DNA of 64,000 bases from Apophysomyces variabilis (Eukaryota > Mucoromycota > Mucoromycetes > Mucorales > Mucoraceae), in the NCBI GenBank assembly GCA_002749535.1, contig MZZL01000383.1, forward strand, positions 1-64,000. The letters run 5' to 3'. Shown here piece after piece: positions 35,488 through 47,841 of the stretch (position 1 is the stretch's first letter; each line of letters begins with the position of its first letter). Made by a program: the position numbers and the translations under genes. The notes below the pieces were generated by a model. It had not been told where the DNA came from. It saw nothing but the letters and a program-made list of their open reading frames with translations, and did no database searches.

Positions 35488-36414
35488 TCAATTTTCGGTA
35501 GCTGCAATCAAACTAGCTGCTGAGATTTGGCAAGTGGTGACGAGAGATGAAATAGTGTCTTGTTCTTTCGTTTCCGTCGAGATGATCATACCCATTTTCC
35601 TAAGCAACGCTCGAAGAAGCTCCCTTTGTTCGTTTATGAAACATCGTAGTTGTATCAGGATTTCATCTTTGATAGGTATACTTTTGTCGCTCACGTCGAA
35701 TTCTGGATGTATCGACATCAAAATCGCATGGCCATCACCTACGGGGCAATACACAATTGCAGCTGGGCCATCGCTTTTTTCTTCGCCATCACTATCTTTC
35801 CAGCGTACATCAGGTTCCTCTAGCCTGCAGAGTACTTCGATTCCACTGTATTCCGCCGGGTTGACAAAATATCCGCCGCCATTGTAGTATGCCTTTATTG
35901 CTGAAGGTAGTGGAAACTCGCAAAGATCACGTAGATTTGGTGCAAACTTCCCGCAGGCAGCAGCGCGAGCGCCTTGTTCGCTATTGTACTTAAAACCAGG
36001 CAAGATAGTGCCTCGGCAGAGACCAGGATAAAATGCGAGTTCTCTCGGGCCACAGACTTCCATGTCAGGGTCACCTTTTTCAAATTCAATGGAGGCCGAT
36101 GCATAGTATGCGCCAGCGCAAATGCCGAGGTATCTTCCTCCTGTTTTAACATACTCCTTGATCTTACTATTACCATCGCCGTTTAGATCGTCACAGTAAG
36201 GTTGATCGCGGCCTCCTGGGATTACAAGCAAAGCACATCCCTGTTCCCAACCACCCTGTTTAATCAGGTCAGCGTCGACCTTTATAATTTGGTAGCTATG
36301 ACCGAGTATTTTGGTAAAGGTTGCTTCTGTGTGGCGCACTGAGTTTTTGGAAGTTCCACTACCACTGTAGACCAGGACATTTTTCCCCCGGTACTTGCGC
36401 GACGACCCCTCCAT
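35488..36414 (-). CDS. Stand-alone biotin-protein-ligase N-terminal (BPL_N) amidotransferase-like protein
   Basis: A single exon of 308 aa that corresponds to the N-terminal domain of fungal biotin-protein ligases (BPL_N), a class I glutamine-amidotransferase-like fold. Marks include KNVLVYSGSGTS, LLVIPGGRDQPYCDDLNG, the nucleophile elbow YLGICAGAYYAS (Cys in GICAG), YYNGGGYF and VGDGHAILMSIHPEFD. It stops after a short helical tail. The ligase catalytic domain (GRGRxG biotin/ATP loop) is absent from this reading frame and from the next kilobase downstream. It is therefore either a separate single-domain protein or a split/truncated Bpl1. Its function alone is unknown. Confidence 0.85.
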   Translation of the reverse strand: MEGSSRKYRGKNVLVYSGSGTSKNSVRHTEATFTKILGHSYQIIKVDADLIKQGGWEQGCALLVIPGGRDQPYCDDLNGDGNSKIKEYVKTGGRYLGICAGAYYASASIEFEKGDPDMEVCGPRELAFYPGLCRGTILPGFKYNSEQGARAAACGKFAPNLRDLCEFPLPSAIKAYYNGGGYFVNPAEYSGIEVLCRLEEPDVRWKDSDGEEKSDGPAAIVYCPVGDGHAILMSIHPEFDVSDKSIPIKDEILIQLRCFINEQRELLRALLRKMGMIISTETKEQDTISSLVTTCQISAASLIAATEN

Positions 36415-37901
36415 CGACCAAGAAGTGTAACAGCGACGAACGATTCCTTAGGTCCTTAATGGGACCCAACGTGTGACTTCTTAAATCGTAAATCACCAAT
36501 TGCACGATATTTTCGCACGACCATTTACGAGGATTAAATCTTAGCTTTGGCTGAGCGTGCATACTGCCTACGCTAGATGGTTATAATATACATTGTCCAA
36601 CAATTTACACATTATGGGGAAAGGTCTTATTTTGCCTCTATTCCTTTTTTTCACCGGGAGCATTGGTAGCAGGCGTTGCACCTGTCCCTGCCCAAAGGTA
36701 GAAACGACTTGATAAACAAGTAATAGATACCGAATTATCGCTTGATTTACTAACCATAAACGTATTTTGATGCTGCTCAAATAAATTAAATCATCAGCGG
36801 GCCATGAACATACAAGTAAAATGTGCTTTCTCTATGATTTATTAGTGGATAACGCACACTCGTTCCTTTTCATACCACCGGGTTGGGGTGACAAAAAGAA
36901 AAGGTACACTTAGCGTGTACTTGAGTTTTTAGAACTTGCATTTTATCTACACCAAGTTATAATACTCTGTAAGTTAGGTGAAGATGATATCAAAAAAAAA
37001 TAAAGTGAACTTTTTCAAGAAAGCTAAGTATCGTTTGCTACGATAAGATGTACTTTTTAAACAAAAGCGTGTACACTATTTACGGTACTGTTTGATTTCT
37101 ATAGTGTAAAAACTACAATACATTGTCTTTTAAACTTTAGAAAGTCTTGCATCTCCTTTTACATCTTTTAACAATTGCAGAATGATTTGTTCCGCTTGAT
37201 AATCTATGAAAGATTCTGTCAAAAGAGAGGAATATGACGCTTTTTGCTCAATTTAGCTAAGAGCGGTTCATGAGCAAAGTACACCTGTTACCTGTTACCC
37301 CAAAGGGTTGAGCCATCTATATACGCAAAATCTGTTTCGAGGATCATGAAAGTTTATTCTCTCAAAGGCGAATGAAGGCCAATTTTCCTTTAGACCAAAA
37401 GTGTCACAGAGTTACAGAGCTTAGACGACAATCAACTCTTGAGACAAATAATACGCAATATCAGGAACCGCCAGAAATTTACCTTAATGTTAGAAAGTGT
37501 TCTCCTACGTTCCGTTTGTCGTGACCTATGTCATTGCGAGCATAGCTTTTATTTTTATGTATTTGGGGACGGTGAAGCAAGCTATAAATGCCTGTTTAAA
37601 AATCCAGAGTCGTTAAAAATGGCGATACCAACATAAAAAAAGTTAGAGCCTGTTATGTTTGTACATTATTTACTTGCTCATATTCTACATGCGATCAATA
37701 TAGGATTAGCCATCTTAAAAATAAAGTATCCTTTGTCTCCCTGTGATATGAGAAGAAACGATCAAGTCTACAACGATGAAAACTGAGCGACTGTAGCTGA
37801 ATATTTATAAACTGGTTTTGCGTCACTGAAGATATACTTTTCTTTCATCGATGCAAAATATACTTCAAACTAGAGCAAAATATAATAAAATAAACAGTAA
37901 A
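36415..37901. other. Intergenic, no gene recognised
   Basis: AT-rich sequence up to the left end of the large inverted-repeat element. A stretch near 36740-36785 resembles, on the same strand, sequence at 8555-8600. No supported gene. Confidence 0.45.
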
Positions 37902-37918
37902 TTGGTATTACAATACCA

Positions 37919-40786
37919 TTGAATGAATGTTCAATAATTTCTTGTTAAAACTATTTTGACAGCCTTGTCCTTTTTTCGAAATAAAATACAGACATGAAGA
38001 GTACTATATTTTATACACATTATATATCTCTAAAACTTCCAGATACAAAAGTATAGAAAGCACTTATCAATGGAAATTATGTTGTATAAGCAGATTTTTG
38101 TTATTGTCAATATATCTACTATCATATCTATTGCGAATTCTCAAATTGCGGGGGCTCCATCAATTGAAATAACCGAAAATGGCCGTTGCACAATTGATGC
38201 GACAACAGGCATTAAATATATATATAAAATCGAAATCGAAAATCTACGGATAACAAGTTTTGTAGATCCACCAAGGTATTGAGGATAGAAAATCGAACGT
38301 ATGACAATTTATACATCGTATGCAATTAGTTGTAACGATTATTTTTATTCACTGCGCACTTTCGTTATTTTCCAAAACTGCCAGTTAGGTGTTGGATGCA
38401 TTTGAAAGCATGACAACACATTTGCAAAGGAAATCTTAGCATGACCATCAAGATGCGTTTCAATGCGTCCGCGTTTTCCATGTCTATATCTGCAACGCCT
38501 TCTTATTGCCCGACTAATTCAATTCAATTGTACATGAAATACATCCATAGTTAATTAACCTTGACAGCTATTTATTATTGATATACTGCTCTTTCCTCTT
38601 GTGTCTCTTCATCTATCTGGCTGTGAAGTGATTATCCATGCTTACTATCATGTATTATGTTACGCCCATTTCTTTGCAGTTGTCATGGTAACGAACGACG
38701 GTTTGCCATATACTTAGGCCATACATCAGAGTGATGCAGTTGGGAACACCGTCAACTTAATCCGAAAATCGAGGCGATGTAGTTTCGGCATGCTCTTAAA
38801 ATCGGAACATCGAGGTTGTGCAATTCCCCATGTTTCTTGTAAATCGGAGCATCGAGGTGGTGCAGTTCCCCTCCTGAAACCGCTCATCGAGGTGGTGCAG
38901 TTCGCCATCCACGGCGAATGGGCGAAGTGCGGCCATGTACATGGACCTGGTGCAGTTCGGCATGGCACTGACATGAGACAACCCTCATGTCCCCACACGC
39001 CACCCCCGCACCAGCGCGCCGCACTTGCCCTTGCGCGCCACCTCAAGCCACCCGGCTCCAGTCACAAACCCAACCACAACACTTGAAAATTATTATTGCC
39101 CTAGTCCCCGCGATCTTTATTAATATCGAGGGATCAATTGGAACCAGGACAATAATAAAACTTAACAGTCACTATTGGTCCTCAGGATCTTTATTTTAAC
39201 TGGATCAAAGGACCAAAACGAAGGGAAAAAAAAAAGGGGAGGGGAAAATGAAGACTAAACTACGACTAAACTAAAAACTAAACTATAATCTCGGCCAAAA
39301 TGCCTTAAAGAGGATAAGCAAAGAGAAAATTAACTTCACTTTACTTTGATCTCGGCCCAAAAGGGCCTTAATGTTACGAAGAAAGCGAAAAAGAAGCAGG
39401 AAATCATGTTCTTTTATACTTTTTCCTCTGTGACTGGCAAGTAGAACGGACTTTCGATTATGTCTCTTGTTCTTGGGCAATTTACTGCAGTAGCAGGGCT
39501 GATAGGGCCTGTAGCAAGAAGTAGTGTTAACATTATATGAAAACATCAATAAAAAAATTTGAAAAAAAAATTTAGTATACTACAGACATAACTGTTTTTG
39601 GTTTTGAAGAGAATTTGCATGCAATTACAACAAATGGGGAGTGAATGAGGTAATTGCGTTTATGCGCCCATGACAGACGAATGTCCAGTCTAATCAAAAA
39701 CAGATCAGATATAGATTAGCATAGATCCAGGCTGCATCTCTAACCTGTACGTGCTGTACTTCCTCTTTATTAAAGAAGAAAAAAGAAAGCAACCCAAATG
39801 ACTCTGTTTTATGCAATGTGGAATCGGATTGCATCTTCGGCTAATGAGACTCGAAATGCCGAATGTTCTGTAAAAGCAACTTTTAGCATTGGTTTGCGTA
39901 AAGACAAAACAGAAACGGAGAAATAATGGACTACATCACTTTGGTCCCTGGAAAGCATGCATAAACCGACGCGTTTATGCATAATGAAACCTAAAACCAT
40001 AGGCACCAGTAACGCGGCAACCGTATACAATACGTAGCACTGCCCATCAACTTTCATAGCCTTTCTTTCTTCCTTTTTGCAGACAATAAAGAATATCCTG
40101 TACATTTCAACTTAAAATTAGACACCGTGTTGGTCAATTACGAAATAGCAACAAGTCGCATTTCGCTCACTTCAAGCGCTCTGTTTGCGTAATTAGCTTC
40201 ACAAAGCGCATTTGCACATGAGAAGCATAACATGCTGCTTCACACCATGCTTACAAAAGATTTTTATTTATGAAACCCATCTTATTCTACTTTACAAACC
40301 GTCTTTTTCTCTTGTTTTAATATTTGTACCTATATGTCGTACCATGGAGGGCTGCATAAACCTCGTGCGCGCTGTTATTACAGCGAGCCAATCATATGGT
40401 AGGATAATATCGATGCAGAAGTAAGCAACCCAGATGCTGTTTGCATCTTTAATCCAGTAAAAACATCTGTTATATAGCATTAATGTATTGATTATGTCTA
40501 TCTCTCACACACCAGATGCAAAAAAAGCAATAGGACTGAAGCGGCGGTTAAAGATGCAGCATTTTGGCTTGAAATTAGCACTCCATTTCCGTTTCATTTG
40601 GCCATCACGCATTACCATAAACAAAGTATGGATTCAACATTGCATCCTCATAAACGTATAACGCAAAATAGGAAAGAATCGCGTGCAAAGATAATAGTAA
40701 AAACTTATGTATTATCCTGTACTGGTAAATGTTTATGCTGGTTACGCTTTTGCGAATGGGGGAAGCCACTGTCACGGAATGACTGT
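37919..40786 (+). repeat. Left arm of the giant inverted repeat
   Basis: Contains a 70-aa ORF at 38070-38282 with a hydrophobic N-terminus, a GC-rich island at about 38740-39080 with motif repeats, and a 98-aa minus-strand ORF at 39809-40105 of unknown nature. It also has a perfect 10-bp hairpin (ATGCATAAAC/GTTTATGCAT, 39957-39982). None of the ORFs has a recognisable domain; they may be chance. Confidence 0.9.
38769..38957 (+). repeat. Subterminal motif array, left arm
   Basis: Five copies of a TCGAGGTGGTGCAGTT-like motif start at about 38769, 38810, 38852, 38887 and 38942, spaced 35-55 bp. Copies 3 and 4 are identical; the others differ by a few bases. The array sits in a GC-rich island within otherwise AT-rich DNA. 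Such arrays in transposon ends usually bind transposase. Confidence 0.8.
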
Positions 40787-41155
40787 CTTCAAACGAAACG
40801 GAAAATAACAGCTACCTTTTTTGGCGGAAACATTTTGCAAAATAACAGCTAAGAATAATTGTAATATTCATTCTTTTTTGTTGTTGATTTTACGTCGGAA
40901 TATTTATCTTGAAGCGAATTCTGCTTTCTTAGGTTTTAATCCTGCTTGAATCCACCTTCCAGCTGATTCAGCAGTAAAATGCTGTTTTATAAGATCTCGG
41001 TCTGGATGGCTGCAAACCGAGGTACCTCAAGTCACGCATCCAGTTTCCGGGCCAGGCAAAAGTAAAAGTTGTCACATCGTTATAAAAAAAACCGTGCGAG
41101 TACCTCTGAAGGAGATATTGTTATTACTGTTTGCACTCTACGTACCAGCTGATCA

Positions 41156-42851
41156 TTGAATTTCGAAAAATTGAGCTCGTTTCCTCACTTTCCTGCGGCC
41201 AACAGACTGATTGAAGTTCCTGTTACTGTTAACGATGATGGCAGTTATGATACCCATGTCAACATTGGGTGGTGCATGAAGCGGGAAAATGGGTTCTCAA
41301 TCGAAGGAAGAAGAATGTTGACGAAGACATGTATGGGGAGTTTGATTCCAGAACGTGCACTGCATGCTTTTTAATGTCGATATTCGCCCTCGTCACTCGT
41401 TGACATTGGTTCAGTCACAATGCCTTGCTGGGTGTAACTCCTGCAAGGAAGAACTGAGACATATCATTTGCGAGGTTAAAGTTCACTTTCGCTTCGCGAA
41501 TGCCGTCTGCCAGATGTATCCTGGCAAAAATGTCAGCCAAGACGAGCGTTCGCATGGCAGCTATGAAGCTAAACATCTAACGGCAGATAGTCATCAGCAA
41601 CTCGAGCGCATTGTGCTGTCGAATCCTACAGTGACAGCAAAACCTCTGATTGATGGCATGCACAAGGGTTATGCTGTCTACTACCCTGTCAAGGAAATCG
41701 ACAGTATCCTGCAGAACAAGGACAGGACAGCTTATGAAAGACGAAAGATCCTCAAGGAGAATAAGGTCCTGTTGAATCAGCCTTGTTTGTTTGAACAGTT
41801 CCACGAGCGTCAGACCAGGCACGAAGGTTACTCCACTTGTTTCAATCTCATGAAGAATGCAACAGTGATCTGTTTCCGATCCCCAACGGTTGCTCGTTTT
41901 GCTAACTTTCACGATCACCTGGTTTTAATGGACGTGACGTTTAAAGCGTTCAGAGAAGGCTACTATCTCTGCACCGCGATGATTTACTGTAAAGAACTTG
42001 ACCGACATGTGCTCTGTTATGCCGCTGTCATTGATGGACTATCAGCGCTGCACTTTGCGCAATTTTTCACTTCATTATTCGTTACTTATGGGACAACTTT
42101 CGGGGAAGAAGATTAGTTTCTCGGGGTGATGATGGATTTCTCCGAAGCTCAGTCTAAGGGATTTATCCAAGCATATAAACATTCGAGCGGAAAGGACGAT
42201 GGTCTCAAGTACCTAAAAGGTTGTTTCAGACATTTCACTCAGTCTGTTACTAGAACGACAAGCAATCATTCCATTGTTGATGAAAGAGAAAAAAGGTTTA
42301 CAAACCTCGTTTATTCTCTACGATATACTGAAGAGAAAGAACAGTTCAAGACAATCTGCAAAATGATTAAGAAAGAATTTCCGGCAGGAAAAGCCTGGAT
42401 AAAGTGATGGAAGCGACGTTAAATCCGAAGCATGATTTTCCCTGCAGGAAGTAAAATGAAACGCGCCTTATGGAATCATTGCACGACCACTAGTAACGCT
42501 GTGGAATCGTTCCATAATCAGCTTTACGCATTTTTCTTCGATAAAAAGGGCAATGATCGACCAATCGCGACCGACATCGAGAGCTTGATAAAGTACATCA
42601 AGAACGATGAAAATGCACTTGAGCACTTTCGAAAAGGAGAGGAAAACCGGTATAAACGGAAATCTTCCTCAAAGGAAGGCAATCCAAACAAGAAAAGAAA
42701 AGCTGCAAAGAAAGACAAGAAGAAGAGAAAAAACACCAAATATGTGAACGATGGGAGAGCACCAGACACAATTGAGACTCTCATAAACATACAAGACACT
42801 AAAAAAGCCAAGAAAATACAACCTGCAATAAACCAGCAATACAAAGGGTAA
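41156..42851 (+). pseudogene. Mutator-like (MULE) transposase, disrupted
   Basis: From about 41355 one frame runs to 42851 with three in-frame stops: TAG 42114-42116, TGA 42405-42407 and TAA 42417-42419. A frameshift near 41370 separates the N-terminal part, which has a Cys/His-rich region (RTCTAC ... LAGCNSCKEELRHIIC). The catalytic triad is recognisable: Asp in LVLMDVTFK (41931-41933), Asp in VMMDFSEAQ (42135-42137) followed by YLKGCFRHF with the Cys/His pair typical of MULEs, and Glu in SNAVESFHNQL (42504-42506). A lysine-rich tail ends the ORF. With these lesions it cannot make full-length protein unless stops are read through. Confidence 0.75.
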
Positions 42852-42959
42852 AAGCAAACATGCTGCTGAAAGTAAGTAAACCTGTATGTTGATGTATCCA
42901 GATGATTAATCAGCAAACATAGAGCATGACATAGAGCTGCAGGAAAACTCTCTACTGCT

Positions 42960-43972
42960 ACCTGATGCATCGGAAGCTACTACTAGTAACAGTGCCTCTA
43001 TGGTCAGCCGGCCTTTCAGCTACTGTCTGAAATTGAATCCGAACCACAGCAATTCTCGCTATATAGATGCTCCCATGGAGATGTTGGTTCAGGCAATTTT
43101 CCCAGCCAACTATGCGCCAATATTTTAACTTAAGAACAACTTCGACAAAATCCTCTTCAACACGTACCTCTCATATGCCAGAAACGATGAAACAGCTCGG
43201 TTACATGCCTCGGAAAGTTTTCGCCAATTTGTTTGAGATAACACAACATTTGGTAGAACGCCAAATGATGTGATAGAGTTCACAGAACACCTTCTTTCAA
43301 GAGTCTCATCATCTATGCGTTCGCTCTTTACATTCCTTAGCACTCGGGTAAATGAGAGTACCAAAGACCATAATCACTGCGCAACAATAGGGGAAGAGTT
43401 GCCACACTACCCCATTATCTATTTCAACCGGTACGATATCCGTTCCCGTAAGCACGATCCATCTGCCTTTTCATCTATGGTTCTCTCGACAATAACAAAC
43501 GAGAAAACACGATCCTGTCCTACATGCAAAATGCCAGCAGTGATACGCAATAGAATTGACAGTTATCCTTCTTTCCTTCTACTATGTGATATGGCTAATC
43601 TCGACCAGCATCGCAAAACAGATCCCTCCTAATATTACTTATAAACTGTCACATAACGAAAATACTTATGAATTATGCAGCAAGATACTTGCAACCTTTA
43701 AGTCCGGCGAGCATTTCTTCACGGAAGCTTCAATACGCAGTAGGACAAGCCCATTCATAGCAAGAATGGACAACCTTATGAAAAATATGCAAATTGTGAC
43801 AACGAACATCAACCAATTCGAAGAAGTACTATGCAAAAATACCGAAAACGCGCTGCTACTATGCTATAAGCGAACTTCTATCCCTACGTATGAAGTACCT
43901 TCCGACATTGACCTTCCTGAACATGACGGCCCTATATATGGAGAAGACAGATATTGGTTTGTTTTTTTCTGA
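42960..43972 (+). pseudogene. Ubiquitin-protease-like (C19-like) domain, disrupted
   Basis: One frame reads SYCLKLNPNHSNSRYIDAPMEML and continues past stops at about 43126 (TAA) and 43228 (TGA) to DSYPSFLLLCDMA at about 43600. A frameshift then leads to IPPNITYKLSHNENTYELCS, SGEHFFTEASIRS and ALLLCYKR. The order (NSxYxDAPME box, later HFF box, final LLLCYKR strand) resembles the Cys and His boxes of USP-type peptidases. The expected catalytic Cys of the NSC(Y/W) motif reads Arg here. It follows the transposase on the same strand, so it may be the second domain or second ORF of the element. The assignment is by pattern only. Confidence 0.45.
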
Positions 43973-46900
43973 TAGTTAAAGTTTTTGATATATTAATTTA
44001 TTGTACTCTGTTAACATGCTAGATTTTTAAGCTAAAGAAATAAGCAAGTAAAATAGAAAGCTTCATTTGTTCATACAGTTATACGATCATAGTCCAAAAA
44101 CAAATTAGTTCGTATAACCGATTACTCGATTTTCTGAGATACAAGGTTACCGTTGTTGTATCCGCAAGTGATCAACAAAGATCATAAAGGAAGCTCAGTG
44201 ACATTCGGTGCTCTAAATCCAATTTTACTAGTCGAGACATATAAAAGGGAGCAACATATACTCTAAATAAAGGATATACCAAAGTCTCACAGTATTTTAC
44301 TGTTCCCTTTTTCTCTTGCAATCTACACGCGTATTTTCTCGACTTTTACTGGAATATTTCAACCGTGTGTCGTGCCTGCAAAATTGTAGTGACACAAACC
44401 TTTTGGTCAGATAGGCCTTGGTCCAAAAACGACAAACGTCTAACGCATCGGTCTTCATCACAAAACAGCAACGTCTCCAGGAGGACCGTGCTCAACGAAA
44501 TTATTACATAATCTCTTGTCCGTTTGTTTTACTTATTTTGAATGCTCGTCCGTCTCGGCATTGTTACAATTAGTTTTAGAAAAAATATAAATATCCATAG
44601 ATTTGTTTAGCAATAAAGATAATCATCCGTTTATTCTCTATCTCTTTTGTTACCTTTGATCCCCAGTGGGTTTGACCTTTGCCAGGAACAAAACCCAGAT
44701 CAGGAAGAAAATACCGCGCACGACACGTGAAATTTCAAAAAAAGTACACTACGTTACTATTTTTGTTACCTATTTATTTATACATAGCTGATGTCTTATA
44801 CGATTAAAAACTGTGTCTTTACAAAGCGGCACGCTTGCTTATATAGCGTATCACTTAACTAAAGTGAATATTGCAAGCTTACTTTACTTCCTTGAAGGTT
44901 ATCTTTAATGTGACTGTAAAAGGATACTTCTCTGTATTACCCAAGGAATACTTTTCTATGCAACAAGGTACTTCATAGGAATTAGACCAGCGGATGATGG
45001 CTTGTTTACTGCACAATCTACCGGACATGTGACTGAGGTACCTTTGTGCAGGAACCTCTGTTTTATATGCTCTCCTGTGGTACAAAGGAAAGCAATCGAC
45101 AAAGCAGCGTTACGTGAACCTTATCCTGCACGACGCCCCTTTTACCGTCCGTGCACCTGCTGAAACTGAAACTATAAGCGCCGATATCTTGGTTTTCTAT
45201 CTCCACGAAGCAAACGAGTCCGCACGCAACCTATCTGTATACGTAATATTCGCTTATATGTTCGCATCACAGTGTGTCACTTCCGTTCAGTCGTACAAGA
45301 TCATGTTGTTACAGCTGAACAACGAAACTATCTGCACTCCATTGTTGCTCATGACTGACCGAATTAGCGATGTTATGTTTAAATGATTCTTGAATCAAAC
45401 GGGATTAGCAACCGATAAGATTTGCTGTGGATATGCTACTTCTTAATACGTAACAATGCTTTATTTCCTATGAAGTGGATCAATGCTCACAATAAAAGAT
45501 GTTTGGTACATGGTAGGGTTATAGTATTCTCAGTGTTGGCTAGGTTGCTTCGAAACCTGAAATTCGTGACATAGTTTCCTTGCAATGTTTATTCGCTTTG
45601 TTTGGATGACTAGCGGTACGGTACAGCTATCTATAATATAGATTCTCTAACCAGTTCAAAGAAGAAAAAGATTACGGAATGCACACTTTGGTAGAGGTAC
45701 GATTGTTCACGATGCGAGATCATTGCAAAGTGCGACTGCAGGGATTAGTTCTGTGGATCTATTGTCGAACAATTATGAGCCCAATATATCTGTACCGCGT
45801 ACGAAACGAGGCTAATAAGCAACAGGTACTACAATACCTTATCTTTTTTTTTTGGGTCAAAGAACGATAATACGAGGACGAAGCCAAAGAAAGACTACTT
45901 ATACGCACTAAAATGAGAAAGAAAGGGAAAAAAACAAAAAGAAAGAAAGAAACAGCTCAATATACGACTATATTCATCCAAATATACAGGCTGAGTGGAT
46001 ATCAACGTTTGAAACGTCTAATAGATTGTTTCTCGGTAACGATTACGTTTTCGATACGTTATAAAAAGCCGTATCGCCATCCATTTTCTTTCTCTTGCTT
46101 TTGCACCTTTCATGTCTCCTTAAAATTGTTGAACATCCATTAATTATTACTCTCTATCACATGCTTAAATCCGCAAAAGAGACATCATTCATTTTCATTT
46201 GGCTTTGACATTCAATATCTTGTTTGCGAGCAAACTATCAATCTTAGATCCAAGCCCATCGAGTTATTCGTACTCTCTCTGCTAATTTTTCTTTTCCTTT
46301 GAAAAAGATAGGACTAGTTTCTGGAGCACCAGTGTTTCATCGTTTAAACTTCCCTTAAATGGCGCTACATATGTACCAGGTAAAAAGAATGGTTGATCCA
46401 TGTATCAATTGAACATTAGACAATCATGCAGATTGCCTTTTTGATTCTTTCCTAAAACTGAATAGGACCGCAAAGCGGTCATTCATGATAATATCATCAA
46501 CCAACTCTTTCCTTTTTATCTATCAACGGTGGAAAAAGCATGCCATGGATATTGTTCGATAATAATCCGCTACAGTACTAATGTTTATGAAAAAGGAGAA
46601 GTAAACATAGCATTCCTGTTTAAACAAACGGCCTCTAACGAGATACTTACGATGAGTTGTAAGATTTGCTTTTATTTAATGTACAAATCAAAAAAAAATC
46701 ATTTGAGTATAAAAAAGTGCATTCTTAGCCTAGTGTAGCAAGAATCACGTTCCAAAAGCTATGGGTATTATTGTACGAAATCTTCTTTGCTACGTTTGGT
46801 TTTCTCTGCTTTAGCATCGAGTGTCTTTATTCGTTAATACATGTCAAACGCTCTTATTTTCTGGTCTTTATTGTATATCTATCCTGCAAATGCGTAATGT

Positions 46901-47841
46901 CGACATTGTAAATTGCTATCGCGTAAAAATTAAGGCAAAAGACATAAACCTTCGTCAACATTGCAAAGAACACAAGCACTCTGAAACAATGAAGACCACA
47001 ATTGGGTCATTTTATATAGTATGCAAAAATTATTGTTGATGTTTTTCCAGCGCTGCTTGAAATCTATTCCTGATATAAAGGGCTTGTTGCAAACAGTCAA
47101 TATTTCATCCTAGCAGCGTATGAAGCAAATAACACGAACCATCATCTATCCAACCAATCATCCTCTGTTTTCCATAGACCGGACAGAGAAGAAAAGCTAA
47201 TCAAAGCCATGAACGATCCATTGCATCACGTATTTGACCAAAATCCATGCAATATGTCTTTTATAGTGCCACATTGCCAAGTAGATCAAGAAACTAAGAG
47301 TGTGATCGTTCTTTTACGGCATGCCCGGATTATCCTTCCTAAGGAATACCGTACGCTGACTAGCAAGACCAATGATTTCTGATCTTTCATCTATTCTACA
47401 GACAATCAATAAAAATACGTGAGTGTATAAGAGCGAGCCTCTACGTATCAATTGTGCTTATAGATAACCAGGCATTTATTTCTTTGGTTAAATAATAAAT
47501 CCTATCCATAAATATCGTCTTTCGGTTGCTTTTGCTTCCTAAAGGGTAAGACATACTAATAAACACGAGTAATGCAAAGTAAATAACTAGCAACAACCAT
47601 TCCTGTTGTAGGCCACTAAATGAACCAAAAACCTTGCAAAAACATAAATAATACACTAATATTCATACGCACCCTCCAAAAGAATGAAAGGAGATAGACT
47701 AACCTTTTAGGATGTATATGAAAAGACAGTCGAGTTTTGCCTCTTTAGCAATATGTTTTGATTTCCTCCTAACAACAGTATAGCATAACCTGTTTTTCAT
47801 ACAGGAACTGCATATTTCATAATTCCTGGACTTCATTCCAC
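43973..47841. other. Non-coding remainder of the element core
   Basis: About 3.9 kb with no recognisable gene. A TATAAAAG at 44240-44247 is followed by a pyrimidine-rich stretch without a credible ORF; an embedded older insertion (for example a solo LTR) is possible but its ends were not found. ORFs of 60-90 aa at 45114-46143 and 46529-47039 show no motif. Confidence 0.4.

Noticed and set aside
37919..40786. Small ORFs of the inverted arms as genes
   Set aside because: They occur in overlapping frames on both strands without domains, and their identity between arms reflects DNA identity rather than selection.
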